From Dipteris shenzhenensis (lineage: Eukaryota > Polypodiophyta > Polypodiopsida > Gleicheniales): a stretch of DNA of 64,000 nt. The notes beneath the pieces were generated by a model. It ran no database searches and was not told the origin of the DNA. It was given only the letters and a program-made list of their open reading frames with translations. Made by a program: the position numbers and the translations under genes. The stretch lies in NCBI GenBank assembly GCA_047967505.1, contig CM106538.1; one strand, written 5' to 3'. This document shows, piece after piece, positions 34,582 through 46,436 of the stretch (position 1 is its first letter; every line of letters begins with the position of its first letter).

Positions 34582-34594
34582 TGGTATCAGAGCC
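34582..34594 (+). other. Primer-binding site of copia-B
   Basis: TGGTATCAGAGCC directly abuts the LTR and matches the complement of the initiator tRNA-Met 3' end. Confidence 0.93.
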
Positions 34595-35125
34595 TGGTTC
34601 ATGGTAAGGAGCTCAAGAAAGCAAACCAAGTTCGCGGTGTCCTGGTAAGAGGACCAGTGTTGCTTTCCTTTTTCGAGTTTGGGAGCAAATCTTTGCAGGT
34701 AGCACAGCCAGAAAGTGCAAGAGTGCATTGTCTCAGATTGAGACGCCCTTCGTGGTGTGGCGAGAGGGCAGTATATGCTAGGGGTCAGGGCAAGGCCCTA
34801 GGTGACTTTATTTTTCTGATTCGAGGCCATTTCGGGGCCCGTTTTGGAGGCAGAAGTTCTCCGCAACCACTAAGAAAAAGGCCCTATTTTTGCTGTGCGA
34901 CCACTGCTCTTCAGATCGATGAAAAGTTGCCGCAGAAATTGCATCGTATGCCTGTGCGCAGAGATATTGGGAGTTACAGAATCATCCTTATTGCCTGTTC
35001 ATGCAAAATCGTCACTAGGAAGTGACTGTGTGGTCAAATACCACTTTCGTCAGTTTTGCAGATTTGCCCTTGTGAGGCAGAAGCTGTTTTTTTTGTAGTG
35101 ATAGAATATTTTGCAGTGTTCTATA
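34595..35125 (+). other. Leader of copia-B
   Basis: About 530 bp before the gag ATG. A frame running from the LTR (34411-35025) matches no retrotransposon domain and is not called. Confidence 0.55.
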
Positions 35126-38100
35126 ATGGTGTCTGATTCTCTTTCACAGATTGTCACTGAAAAGCTTGACAAGAACAACTTCCAAGCATGGAAGTTTAGA
35201 ATGACGAATTTCCTTATGGGAAAAGGCTATTGGGAGTTCATTATAGGAAATGAAGAAGAACCAGTTCTTCCTAATGTTCCCAAACAATAGGAAATGCAGG
35301 CATTTAAAGGATGGCATGAGAGAGCCGGAAAAGTTATGTCCTGGCTGTCTATCAGTATTTCAGATTCTATGATTGTGCATATTCAGGATGCAAGTACACT
35401 AAAGGAGGCATGGGATACTTTGGCAAAAATGCACAGCACAAATACGCAAGCCAGGAAAATGCAGCTCAAGAGGAGTTGCACAATGTGCAGAGAGAAAATA
35501 TGAGCATCAATGACTACCACATGAAGGTGAAGAAAATTGCAGATGCACGTGCTTCCACTGGGTCGCCAGTGAAGATGATGATTTAGTTTCTGTGACCTTG
35601 AATGGTCTAGGAAAAAATTATGCACAGTTTCGGACATTCATTACCATCCATGAAAAATTTCCAAATTTTGGGGAGTTGTTTGCTCTTGTCATTTCTGAAG
35701 AGCAGAGAAATGGTGGTGCATCTTCTTCAGGAGGAACTTCAAAAGAAATTGTCTTCTACTCAAATGCTGGAAGAGGTAGAGGCAGAGGTAGAGTAGGCCG
35801 ATTTGGAGGCCATGGTAGAAATCAAAATATGCAACAAACTCAAGAAAACCAGTCCTATGGAGGAGGATGTGGTAACTCTAGAGGTAGGGGGAGCCAAAGA
35901 GGTTGTGGTGGATGGCAGAGAGGCCAAAATGCAAACAGCAATGTTGAATGCTACTACTATGGTAAAATGGGTCATATGGCTAAAGACTGCTATAAAAAGC
36001 AGAATGACATCATGAATGGAAAATTGCAGCAAGGGAATTATGTATCTTCTAGTAGACAGGGTGATGACAGAAATGAGCATCTTTTTATGGTGCAGCATAG
36101 GACCAATTCTGTAACAAGTGCAGAAGAAAGCAATGATGTGTGGTATGTTGACTCAGGTGCATCAAACCACATGACAGGTTATGCAGAATGGATGCAGAAT
36201 GCAAGGAAAATGGAAAGACCAGGATTTGTGGAGACTGGCGATGATACTGCACATCCTATTATGCAGATTGGTAAAATTCCTTTGTCTATGCAGGATGGGA
36301 AAAAGAAATACCTGTCTGATGTATTTCATGTCCCGAATATCACCAAGAACCTGATTTCTGTTGGTCAAATGGTTGAGCAGGGCTTGTAGGTCAGATTTAA
36401 TCCTCATGGATGCTTTGTTGAGGATATGAAAAATAACGGTCGCTTGATAGTAAAAGGAAAGGAGAAGGGTAGGATGTTTACATTGGATGCGGACATGCCT
36501 GAATTGAGTGCAGCAATGTTTGCACATGGGACCGAAAGATATGGATATCTGGCATAAACGCATTGGTCATGTTAATGTATAGCGACTTAAATCAATGCAG
36601 GCCCAAAATATTATTGCAGAACTGCCTAAATTCAAGGTTGCAGAAATGCATAAGGGTATGTGAAGCCTGTCAATTTGGAAAACAGGAAACGAAACCATTT
36701 CCTAGACATGTTCAAGAGAGTAAGAAGCCATTGGAATTAATCCACTCTGATGTGTGGACTACTAAAGTTGCATCTATTGGAGGCTGTCATTATTTTGTCA
36801 CTTTTATTGATGACTACAGTAGAAAAGTTTGGGTGTATTTTATGAAAAAGAAAAGTGAAGTGTTTGGGCATTTCAAAGCTTTTAAAGCTATGGTTGAAAA
36901 AGAAACAGGCATGCAAATAAAATGCCTAAGGTCAGATGGAGGGGGAGAGTACCTCTCAAATGAGTTTGCAAGGTTCCTGCAGGAGCATGGCATAAAGCAG
37001 CAATATTCATGCAGTCATACCCCACAGCAAAATGGACTTGCAGAAAGGAAAAACAGGCATATTGGAGAGGTATCTCGGGCCATCCTAAATGAAAAAGACC
37101 TACCAGATTATTATTGGACTGGAGCAGTTCCTACAGCAGTTTACATAATGAACAGGACTCCCACTGCAGCAATACATGGCATGATGCCAGAGGAGATGTA
37201 TACTGGTAGGAAACCACATATTTCTCATTTGAAATTTTTTGGTTGCATTGCCTATGTTCATGTGCCAGATGAGTTGAGGTCCAAGTTGGATCCAAAAGCT
37301 GAGAAGTGCATCTTTATTGGTTATTCTCTGCAGCAGAAAGGGTATAGATGCTATAACCCTTCTACTCGTAAGTTTACAAAGAGCAGAGATGTTGTTTTTG
37401 ATGAGATGAGTAGCTGCACAGAATTCACAACAGCAATCATAAAATATTCGTGGACTTGCAGTGTCCTCTAGCAGTGGTTCACATACTTCACCATGGATAG
37501 GTAGATTGAGATAAGGAGAATCTCCTCAAAGCAATGCAGATAGTGGTATGGAGGTATCACGAAAAGGAAAAGAGAAGGTAGATCAGCCCATGTTTGATGT
37601 GAATGCAGGTCACTCTTATGTGGATGGTGAATCCAGTGGCTCAGAACAGAGCATTGATGACGAGTTGGGTATTCCTTCTATTGTTACACCTGGAGTAAGG
37701 AAGACCAAGGATGTTTTGAGAGCACCTGGAAGTGAGCCTATTTTGCGCAAGTCTACCAGAGCTAGGTATCCTGTGGATAGGCTAAAATATGATGGATTTA
37801 CAACCATTCACTATGCCTATATGGTCAAAGTGATACAGGAACCAGAACCCACTTCTTTTGAGCAAGCCATGAGAAAAGAAATATGGGAGAAAGCCATGGA
37901 TGAAGAAATGGATGCCTTGGAAGCAAATGCTACATGGGAATTGGTGCCTTTGCCTAAAGACAAGAATGCAATTGGTTGTAAGTGGGTTTATAAGGTGAAG
38001 CACAATGCAGATGGTTCTGTGAACAGATACAAGGCAGGATTAGTTGTTAAAGGGTATGCACAAACATATGGCATTGATTATGAAGAAACATTCAATCCGG

Positions 38101-39426
38101 TTGCAAGGATGGCAACTGTAAGAGCAGTCATTGCTATGGCTGCATCAAAGGGATGGTCTTTACATCAGATGGATGTAAACAATGCCTTCTTGCATGGTGA
38201 TTTGCAAGAAGAGGTCTTTATGGAGCAGCCACCAAGTTATGTTCATGCTGTTCATCCTGAGTGTGCTTGCAAGTTGAAGAAAGCCTTGTATGGCTTGAAG
38301 CAAGCACCTAGAGCATGGTCTGACAAGATAGGACAATATCTTGTCACTATTGGCTTTCAGATTTCCAAGGCAGATTTCTCACTTTATGTGAGAAAAACAG
38401 AGAAAGGTATTATGCTGCTTGTCATTTATGTTGATGATTTGATCATCACAGGTGATAGTGATGAAGATATTCTTCATGTGAAAATGCTATTGAAGCAGAA
38501 GTTTGAGATGAAGGATTTGGGAGAGCTGCGTTATTTCTTGGGCATTGAGGTGATTAGATCACCAAGTGGGATACGGCTCTTGCAGAGGCAGTATGGATTG
38601 GACATGCTGTCCAAATATGGGATGATAGGCTATAAGCCTATTTCAGTTCCTTTGGAGCAGAATGTGAAGCTGAGCGCAGATGCAGGTGAGCTTCTGGAAG
38701 ACGTTACTATGTAGAGATGCATAGTAGGAAGTCTGATTTATATGACTATTACCAGGCCAGATTTGAGCTGCTATGCTATTGGATTGGTAAGTCAGTTTAT
38801 GCAGGCTCCAAGGAAATTGCATTTGGATGCGGCTAGATGCATACTCAGGTATGTGAAGTCCACATTGCAGTATGGACTATTTTATGAGACTAGGGTTCAG
38901 ATACAGTTGCATGGATACACTGATGCTAGCTGGTAGTATTTCTGATAGACGATCTACCAGTGGATATGTGTTCTCTTTTGGGAGTGCTGCAGTCACTTGG
39001 AGCAGCAAGAAACAACCTACAGTTGCCTTGTCGAGCACAGAGGCTGAGTACACGGGTGCAACAATGGCTACATGTGAGGTAGCTTGGTTGCATAAGCTAC
39101 TTTATGATATGCATCAGTCTACAGATGGGCCAATTGTCATTTATTGTGACAACATGAGCAGTATACACTTGGCAAATAACCCAGTCTATCATGCCAGAAT
39201 AAAGCACATTGAGGTGCATTATCACTATGTGTGGGAGAAGGTTTTACTAGGTCTTATTGATCTAGTTTATGTCAGCATAGAGGATTAGGTAGCTGACGTG
39301 TTTACGAAGGCATTGGGCGCAGAGAAGCTGCGCATGTTCAAAGACCTACTTGGTGTGCAGGAATTGGGATTGAGCTTGAGGGGGAGTGTTGAGATATCGA
39401 GCTCCACTCGTGATATGCCAGGGTGA
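35126..39426 (+). pseudogene. copia-B gag-pol polyprotein, with stops and frameshifts
   Basis: Gag starts at ATG 35126 (ITEK-like LDKNNFQAWKFRMTNFLMG). The zinc knuckle near 35945-35990 reads CYYYGKMGHMAKDC, with Tyr in place of the second Cys, so metal binding is probably lost. The protease site is WYVDSGASNHMTG (about 36141). Integrase has WHKRIGHVN, CEACQFGKQ, the LIHSDVW Asp, the RSDGGGEYLS Asp and SHTPQQNGLAERKNR with the Glu. Reverse transcriptase runs from about 37870, with HQMDVNNAFLHGDL and the catalytic YVDDLIITG (about 38427). RNase H follows, with [15 protein letters not shown]. In-frame stops are at about 35288, 36388, 36580, 38712 and 39286. A frameshift near 35500, a break near 37470 and a small deletion near 38927 are also seen. 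The last codons run into the 3' LTR. Confidence 0.93.
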
Positions 39427-39739
39427 CCGTCATGCATTTATGTCACTGACTTGTTAGCTATAGATGCGGTTGGTACACCGCCCATGAATAATAGCTGGAT
39501 GATAGCTATCCTTATGTACTCTAGTTCGTGGCTCAGTTAGTATGCCACCTTAGATAGCTGATTTTGGTTTGAGACCCACATATAGGGTTCTTCTATTTCT
39601 TTGTACTAGAGTTCTTTTGGCTTTCACAACTAAGAAGAGGAAAACTGTTTTTCAGCCTCCACCTTTGTGTGTATTCCCCCATTGTGTATGTGAGAAAGCC
39701 ACAAGTGAGACTCCTTCCTTCTCTCCCACTATCTTCACA
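39387..39739 (+). repeat. LTR of copia-B, downstream copy
   Basis: It spans 353 bp, starts TGTTGAGATATC and ends CTATCTTCACA, preceded by the purine tract TTGAGGGGGAG. It abuts a (CATA)n microsatellite, so a target duplication cannot be judged. Confidence 0.95.
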
Positions 39740-39920
39740 ATACATACGTACATACACACACATACATACATACATACATACATGCATACATGCATGCATA
39801 CATACATACATACATACATACATATAGATACATCTGTATGTACGTATGTACACACATGCACGCACACACACATACACACATGTGCGCGTGTACATGCACG
39901 CATGCACGCACACACGCACA

Positions 39921-39974
<54 letters not shown>
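39740..39974 (+). repeat. Compound microsatellite (CATA)n / (CACGCA)n / (CA)n
   Basis: About 235 bp of CATACATA, GCATGCATA, CACGCACA and a long (CA)n run. It begins exactly at the copia-B LTR end, so the element either inserted into the microsatellite or seeded it. The His/Thr-rich and Cys/Val-rich frames through it are artefacts. Confidence 0.95.
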
Positions 39975-39977
<3 letters not shown>

Positions 39978-40574
39978 TTAATTTACTACCAATTCTTTTG
40001 CTCATTCAGATATATGAGTTAATATCTATTTATACAATGTATATATTGGCACATGTGTACTCATACCTATTAACCCTTCTCCCTTATCACATTGATTGGA
40101 CTTATAGCTTAATTCCTATGTTTGGTCTAATTCAACCAAATGTAACTCCTTAGTATCACCTCACTCTTACCTTAGATGTAGTAAGTCTCTCAAGATTTAT
40201 CCTCAGTTAATGTCACCATATCTTGTTAATCTATTAAAATGATTGTTTTTACCTATCCTGCAAAAGAAATAATCTCCTACTTACGAAAAAAGAAACCAAG
40301 GGTAAGCATGCACTATCACGAAAGAGCACCTACTATCCCACCAAAACGAAAGTGCAGTAGCCAAAGAAGTCATGTCAAACACTACGACAAGCCATACACT
40401 TTTTGGCAAAGTTTATTGTTAGTCTGTTATTTCAAAGCACATAATGCACAAGGCAGCGATCAAGTGCTAAATCTTACTACTGATCCAGACACCATGAATC
40501 AAAAGTCAAGCTAGAAACTCGTAAGGATTCTAAAGGAATGAAGTGAAATCGTTAAGAAAATCAAAGTTGCGAAA
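39975..40574 (+). other. Non-coding DNA
   Basis: No coding signal; one short frame at 40239-40514 has no recognisable domain. Confidence 0.45.
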
Positions 40575-41860
40575 TCACAAGGCAGTGCGCAAACCGAAAG
40601 TTGCAGAATAAAGGAGAACCACCTTTACATGCAAGTCCACCCAATTTAGTGTGGCGAAGGTGTCGTAAGGGAACCAGGAAGATGATACACATGAGCCTCT
40701 CGTAGAAAAATCTGAGGTCACATAGTCACAGTTGCTGAAAATCGGTTCGCAAAGGTTGCCATGCAATGGAATAAGAGTTGGAAGCAGGTGAACCAAGCAA
40801 GAGAGTAAGAAGAACTGTTGGCAATACACGCAAGGAACACGCCATCACAATTTGTCGACAAGAAGGTGCAAGTGCTAAGCAAGGGCCACGAGCAAAGAAG
40901 AAGGCACTATGGGACATATGAGAGGTAAGCGAAGGGAAAGGTACATAGGACTGAGTGTAGAGGGTGGCCAAGAGGATCGAGAGGATTCGCTTGGTTGCTA
41001 GCAAGGGATTTCAAGGAAGGTCGGGAAGGGTGGAAGGATGGAGCAGCCACTGCAAGCACAAGCTAAGTAAGGAGAAGATAACATTATGCAAGAGAGGCGG
41101 TGATAATGCCATGCCTAGTGATGACGGGTATGCAGTGGGGGGTAGGTGGGAATGGATAGGGTTAGGTAGCATGAGGGAAGGGTTATGTTAAGGGTTGGTG
41201 TTGTTAGGGGGTTGGTCAGTTTAGAAAAGGGGTTATTTGTGATTAAGTACATAGTAGCATATTAAGTAGGAACATTTTAATTACTATAAAAGGTTAAAGC
41301 ATAAATGAGGGGATGGATAATTTTAATTATAATATAAAGGGTGAAAGCATAAAAAATCTATTATTCCTAGTCAATGCTAGGGAAAGTGGTTAGGGAATTT
41401 AAGTAGGTCTATATGTTAAGGATTTAGGGGGCTAGGGGGGTCATATACAAACAAGAAAGCAAATCAATAAATATACAATAGAGGTATTCCTAATTGTAAA
41501 CCATTTAGAAGGCATCATTTAGAAGGTATGTAAGACGACAAGGTGGAGTATATTTATTACTAGGGGCATTTATATAAATACATATACTATTAATAATTGG
41601 GAAGAGCTGTATAAATGTTCATTAAAGGGTCAGCAGGATTAGAGTGGAATCTAAATCATTACTATATATAAAAAGAGGGGGGGAAACAACTTTTATAGTG
41701 GAATTTAAGAGAGTGTGAAGAGTATAACCTTTGGTGCAGGGTATTCAAGGTTAACGTGAACAATTAATGTGAAAGTGGGTATATGTGTATGTGTATGTGA
41801 GTGTAAAGGTATAGAAAATGTGTGTGTGTGTGTGTGTGTTTCTCTCTCTCTCTCTCTAAT
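40575..41860 (-). repeat. Possible diverged, inverted relative of the 2.8-kb duplication
   Basis: Read on the minus strand this stretch starts with (GA)n/(CA)n tracts and then runs pyrimidine-rich with runs such as ACCCCCTAACAAC and TTTTCTAAACTGACC. It then becomes GC-richer with CTTCTTTGCTCGTGGCC and TCGACA-type blocks. This is the same order and strand bias as 21.2-22.9 kb. Only short blocks match by eye, so the relation is tentative. Confidence 0.3.
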
Positions 41861-41940
41861 TATGTATCTGTGTATCTGTGTATGTATGTATGTATGTATG
41901 TATGCATGTATGTCTGTATGTATATGTATATGTATATGTG
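41819..41940 (+). repeat. Compound microsatellite (TG)n (TC)n (TATG)n
   Basis: (TG)n at 41819-41838, (TC)n at 41839-41857, then GTATC/TATG units to about 41940. Confidence 0.93.
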
Positions 41941-42899
41941 GATGGCTATCGCGGTCTTTCCCCTTGAATGAAAATTGGTGATTGTTGTTGCTATCGTAAC
42001 CTTTTTTGAATATTTCATCAATGTTGTGTGTGATGTGCTTTTTTTGCCTATAGGCAACTACATTGAACACTTTCTTTGAGAATACAAAGGAACCTAATAG
42101 AAACACATACAATAGCAAGTGGGAATAGTGGTAAATAGTATGTTCTTACATGAGGCGAGAGCCTACATTTCATGGGGCAATCAATCAAGTTGTGCTGGGC
42201 TGACAAGAAAAAGAAGTTGCGTGCAACTAAAAGGTCATGCAAAGAGAAAAGCATCATGATTATTGATGATACCACAATTAGGAATATTCCTCGAAAAGCT
42301 GGTGGGTGCTTTCAAGAACAAAGGGACGGATCAAGCAAAAAAAAAAAGGCTTTGTGGCAAATCCTTTGAGTGGATAGAGAGGAGGAAGAGAGGGAGGAGG
42401 TGCGAGCAGAGATGGTGGCTGTAGGTGATGAGCATAGATGAGGCACAATGGAAGAGGGAAGAGGGAAGAGGTGACCTTCATAGATAGCTCTTAGAGAGAA
42501 TCTCGCCACAGATAGATGCTAAGTGGAGAGAAGAGTAGCCGTTATATTATGACGCATAAGGTGAGGAGTTTAGGGTTAGATATAGGCTAGGTATAAAGCC
42601 ACGAGGAGGCCATTACCATAAATGCTAGCTATGGCCTCTAGCTAACTATTGCCAGTTATCCGCCGCCATGTACCATATGTCCAAGCACACTTCCTGACTA
42701 GCAATTTAAAAGAGCCTTAGAGAACACTCTACTTAGTCTACCTAAGAGAGCAATGGGAATCCAAGGGGAGAAAAGACAAATAAGTGCTATACTCACTCAA
42801 AGGTTCTCAACGATATTATTCACGAGACATTACTGGCTAAAGTGTGCCCGTAGCGCTACTTCATTCACGTGATGACCCCTTGTATTTAGTCTTTAATTT

Positions 42900-42900
<1 letters not shown>
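41941..42900 (+). other. Non-coding DNA
   Basis: Short frames only, none conserved or domain-bearing. A poly-A run lies at 42337-42348. Confidence 0.45.
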
Positions 42901-42931
<31 letters not shown>

Positions 42932-43052
42932 AAACCATGAGGGGGACTGAGAGAGAGAGAGAGAGCGAGAGAGAGAGAGAGAGAGGGAGGGAAACCATGA
43001 GGGGGACTGAGAGAGAGAGAGAGAGCGAGAGAGAGAGAGAGAGAGAGAGAGG
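42901..43052 (+). repeat. GA-rich minisatellite, 60-bp unit
   Basis: A (GA)n run is interrupted twice, 60 bp apart, by the same phrase GGGAGGGAAACCATGAGGGG followed by GACTGAGAGA and GAGCGAGAGA. Two full units and a partial third are seen. An Arg/Glu-rich frame through it (42844-43176) is a by-product of the repeat. Confidence 0.93.
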
Positions 43053-44480
43053 TACCAAGACAATAGAGCTATTAGGAGTCACACTATGTCAACATTTGTG
43101 TAGAAATTATATTTCACAAGAATCTCTATTCAGAGGTCGTGGAATTAGAGTACAAAGCCCAAACCGAGTAGTTTGAATGAATTAAATGGAGAGAAGGGAA
43201 AAGTGGGGGTGGTGGCTTAACTTCATGCATATGCAACTGGCCAATAGTCAATTACAAATTGTTTGAAAGCTGAATAAAATTCCACATTATTGATGGAATT
43301 TAAAAATACCATTCTTCACTCTTTCAAGCATTTAAAAAAAGCAGTGTTAAGGGCATGCCTTTTTGTCCTCCTCTTCTTACTTTCACCCATTTCTAAATTT
43401 GTGCAAATCTTGCCCTTTTTTTAATAACATATTAATAGCATTCTTATGCCTTTTTTTTTTTCACCATTATAAATTGGTGGTTAAATTAAGTATTTTAAGA
43501 CATTAGAGGTTTGTCTAAGTACCAGGGTTGCCACTCTTTTAAAAATCATACAATTGTGCGACTAAGCACACATTTAAAATACCCTTATACTTAAAACTTC
43601 ACTTTTTTTTTGGCATAATTGTTTAACCTTGTCTATATTTATACATGTTACATGTAATGTTGAATTTAAAAGTCCCCTCCATACATGTACATATGACAAT
43701 TATATCAGGTAAACATTTTAAAAACCCCCTCCTATCCCATAAATGGCCTTAGCCTTTCTCATTCTCACCTTATCATGAAATATTTTTCCAAAACATTTAA
43801 AGCAAAGCTTTATCTAGAGAGGAGAATAAAGTATCTAGTTTCGTGTTATTGTTAGAGGTCTGGGAACTCAAATTCATTGATGAGTACTTGATGAAGAAGC
43901 TATTGATGAAGAAACTCATAGTCAGCAAGAGTTGATGCCTTGAGACATACTAGAGAAGTTGTGCTTGAGGGAGGTTTGCCAACAATGGCAAGAGGCTACA
44001 TATAATTGTCATGGTGATTGGTCTCCTAGGTTAAACTCATGCAATTTGTTGATGAACATCTACAGCAGCAGATGTCTTCCCTTCAGGTTTTGCAATCTAT
44101 CACTCTAACATCAATGACACAAGACCAAAAAAATAAGGGCTTCTTTAAAGCTATATACCCAATCATGGGTTCTTGTATGAGCTTTGTTCTTAAATTCTAT
44201 GCCTATGTCCATCCCCCATGAGGTCTTCTCAAGGCCTGCTTTAAAGATGAACTCCCTCTAAACCTAGTGCCTTCAATTGGTACATCCCTTGGGTGGCATG
44301 TGTCCTTGAATTGAGTCTCCTTTAGAGCCTTTCATATGCACCCCTTTGTAATGCTAGGCTTGAAGATAACTCTTATACATGATGACATATCGACATCAGA
44401 TGGTCATATAGACAAACATCCCACCTTGGTAGATGCTATTGAGCCCTCATGGTTCCTCACCTTACCATAACTATACGACT
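43053..44480 (+). other. AT-rich non-coding DNA
   Basis: No gene or repeat recognised; several T runs (43447-43460, 43600-43611). Confidence 0.45.
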
Positions 44481-45870
44481 CCATGATTACGATTGATGTA
44501 ACATTCATTCCCTCTATAGCTCCACATGTATGTACATTAGTGTTGTAATTATGGTTGATTAGCATAGTGCGTCTTCCATACCATTGATGCATGGGAAACA
44601 ACAATTGCTCTTGCCTTACCTTAAGCGTTTGTGGTTTGCATGGGATGATTGATTCATTTCCAAAGTCCTCATGGCACCCTCCATCAAGCTTCTTGTTGCA
44701 TATAAAGTGACAATTGGCTATTTCTCTCATTTTTGCACATTCCTTCTTGTAAGATGTGTGATGCAACTCATTGCTTGCCATGGGTATAATTAAATTTTTA
44801 TTATTCCCTACGCCCATAGATGATTGAAAATATGGTGTGCATGAAACAAGCTGAGAACAAGCTACCCTAATTTCTTCTATACTTCCATATGTATAAGAAG
44901 TTGTTTATTGTAGAAATAGTACATTGTGGAAATCGTATATTTGTTTATTGTAGAAATAATATATCGGCATAGTGCCTCCTTCCATATAGCAGAATATTGT
45001 TGAATTAAAAACAAAAATTGCTCATCTCTACCTAGTGTATTTGAGCATCCATTTTTGCATGATTGTTGTTTGGTTTCAATAGTCATCATGCCTCCTTCCA
45101 TTGAGCTTCTTGCTGCGTATAAAATGATAAGTGCTCATTTCTCTCTTGCATGTTTGCACATTCCTTTTCATAACATGTGTGATGTTGTTGCTTGCCATGG
45201 ATATATGTGAAGATTTGTATATATTAAGTTTCCGCATGGAAGTTAGAAAGAAAAGCTCACTATGAAATGATGATGGTTCCTTCTTTCTATAATTGCAACT
45301 TTATGAGCATTTGTTTGTTGTTGTAGAAATAGTTGATTGGCACAATTTTGCCTCCTTCCATATAGCACACCATTGATGGATTGGAAACGACAATTTCTCT
45401 TGTCTCTACCTTGTGTTTGATGGGATGATTTATTAGTTTCCAAAGTCATGCTAAATAATAAAGTTTCCTTATGTCGAGTTGTAAAAATTGTTGCAAGTAG
45501 CTATGTTTGTAGTTGATTTAAAATAGGGAGTGCATGCAACTAGTAGCCAAGCAAGCTAGAAAGCGCACTAGATAAAAGTAATGGCTCCTTCTACCTTTCC
45601 ACATCTATGAGCAATACTTGATTGATACAATGCCTCCTTCCATAGAGCATACCATTGCTGCATTGGAAGCAACAATTGCTCGTCTTTATCTTGTGTGTTG
45701 GAGCATCCCTATTTTGTGGGATGAGTGACTGGATTTTAAAGGCATCATGCCTTGTTCCATTGAGCTTCTTGTTGCATATAAAAGTGACAATTGCTCATTT
45801 TTCTCTTTTTAGAATGGTAGCACATTCCTTTTTGTCACATGCATTTGATGATTTGCAAAGCATAATGCCC
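44480..45870 (+). repeat. Diverged tandem repeat, about four units of 250-400 bp
   Basis: A block containing CCTCCTTCCATATAGCA, ATTGATG-ATTGGAA-C-ACAATTGCTC, TTGTGTTTG and TTTCCAAAGTCAT, then CATTGAGCTTCTTG and TGCACATTCCTTTT-TAACATGTGTGATG, recurs at about 44569, 44985, 45350 and 45628. Units 1, 2 and 4 are nearly complete; unit 3 lacks its second half. Minus-strand frames (44404-44817, 44877-45101, 45243-45449) partly follow the units but shift frame between them, so I read the array as non-coding. Confidence 0.75.
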
Positions 45871-45980
45871 CCTCTTATAGATCTAGTTATGGAGACACCC
45901 CTTTTCATTGTAAGATTGGCTCCTCTTTAATAATATTTATTTGGATTTTATTATTTAGAAGGAAAAACACCTTGAACCAC

Positions 45981-46111
45981 AATTTTATATTATGTGGAGT
46001 TATATTCAAAATTTTCTTCCAAGTTTGAAAAGTGAGGTGGCCCACTCTTATATTATGTGGAGTTATATTCAAACTTTTCTTCTAGGTTTGAAAAGTGAGG
46101 TGGCCCACTCT
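45981..46111 (+). repeat. Tandem duplication of ~63 bp
   Basis: TTATATTATGTGGAGTTATA and the following TTGAAAAGTGAGGTGGCCCA occur twice in succession. Confidence 0.88.
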
Positions 46112-46265
46112 GCTCATGTTAATAAAGTAGTATTTTTCTAAGAATTTGAGATGTCTTATCCTAGCTTGATAAGATAAGGTGGTTGTTGTGTCACATTGCA
46201 CATATTGATAATCTCTAGTATATTCCTTGGTTAGTAATAGTACCTAACTTTTGTCATAGTCTTGC

Positions 46266-46436
46266 GCATACAAATAATCTTTTTGATTTGTTTACTTGTT
46301 TGTACAAATGAAATGCATTGAGACGTCCTCTCTTGATGATGATGAATGATCATACAAATAATCTTTTTTATTTGTTTTCTTGTTTGTACAAATGAAATGC
46401 ATTGAGACATCCTCTCTTGATGATGATGAATGATCG
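46266..46436 (+). repeat. Tandem duplication of ~85 bp
   Basis: CATACAAATAATCTTTTT through GATGATGATGAATGATC occurs twice with very few differences. The minus-strand frame across it (46231-46686) repeats the same peptide and is not a known protein. Confidence 0.9.

Larger units (their letters stand above)
34229..39739 (+). mobile_element. Ty1/copia retrotransposon copia-B, LTR to LTR
   Basis: The element is 5511 bp with two 353-bp LTRs, a primer-binding site, and gag, protease, integrase, reverse transcriptase and RNase H in copia order. The 5' LTR is preceded by another copia-B 3' internal end (33727-34228), so the locus reads internal, LTR, internal, LTR. Such a chain usually arises by recombination between LTRs of related elements. 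The LTRs differ at about 16 of 353 positions by my count. Stops and frameshifts make the element defective. Confidence 0.95.

Noticed and set aside
39569-40153. Long His/Thr-rich frame and minus-strand Cys/Val-rich frames
   Set aside because: Produced by the copia-B LTR plus the CATA/CA microsatellite.
42844-43176. Arg/Glu-rich frame
   Set aside because: Translation of the GA minisatellite.
44404-44817. Minus-strand 137-codon frame as a gene
   Set aside because: It overlaps one unit of a tandem array, and the frame is not kept in the other units.
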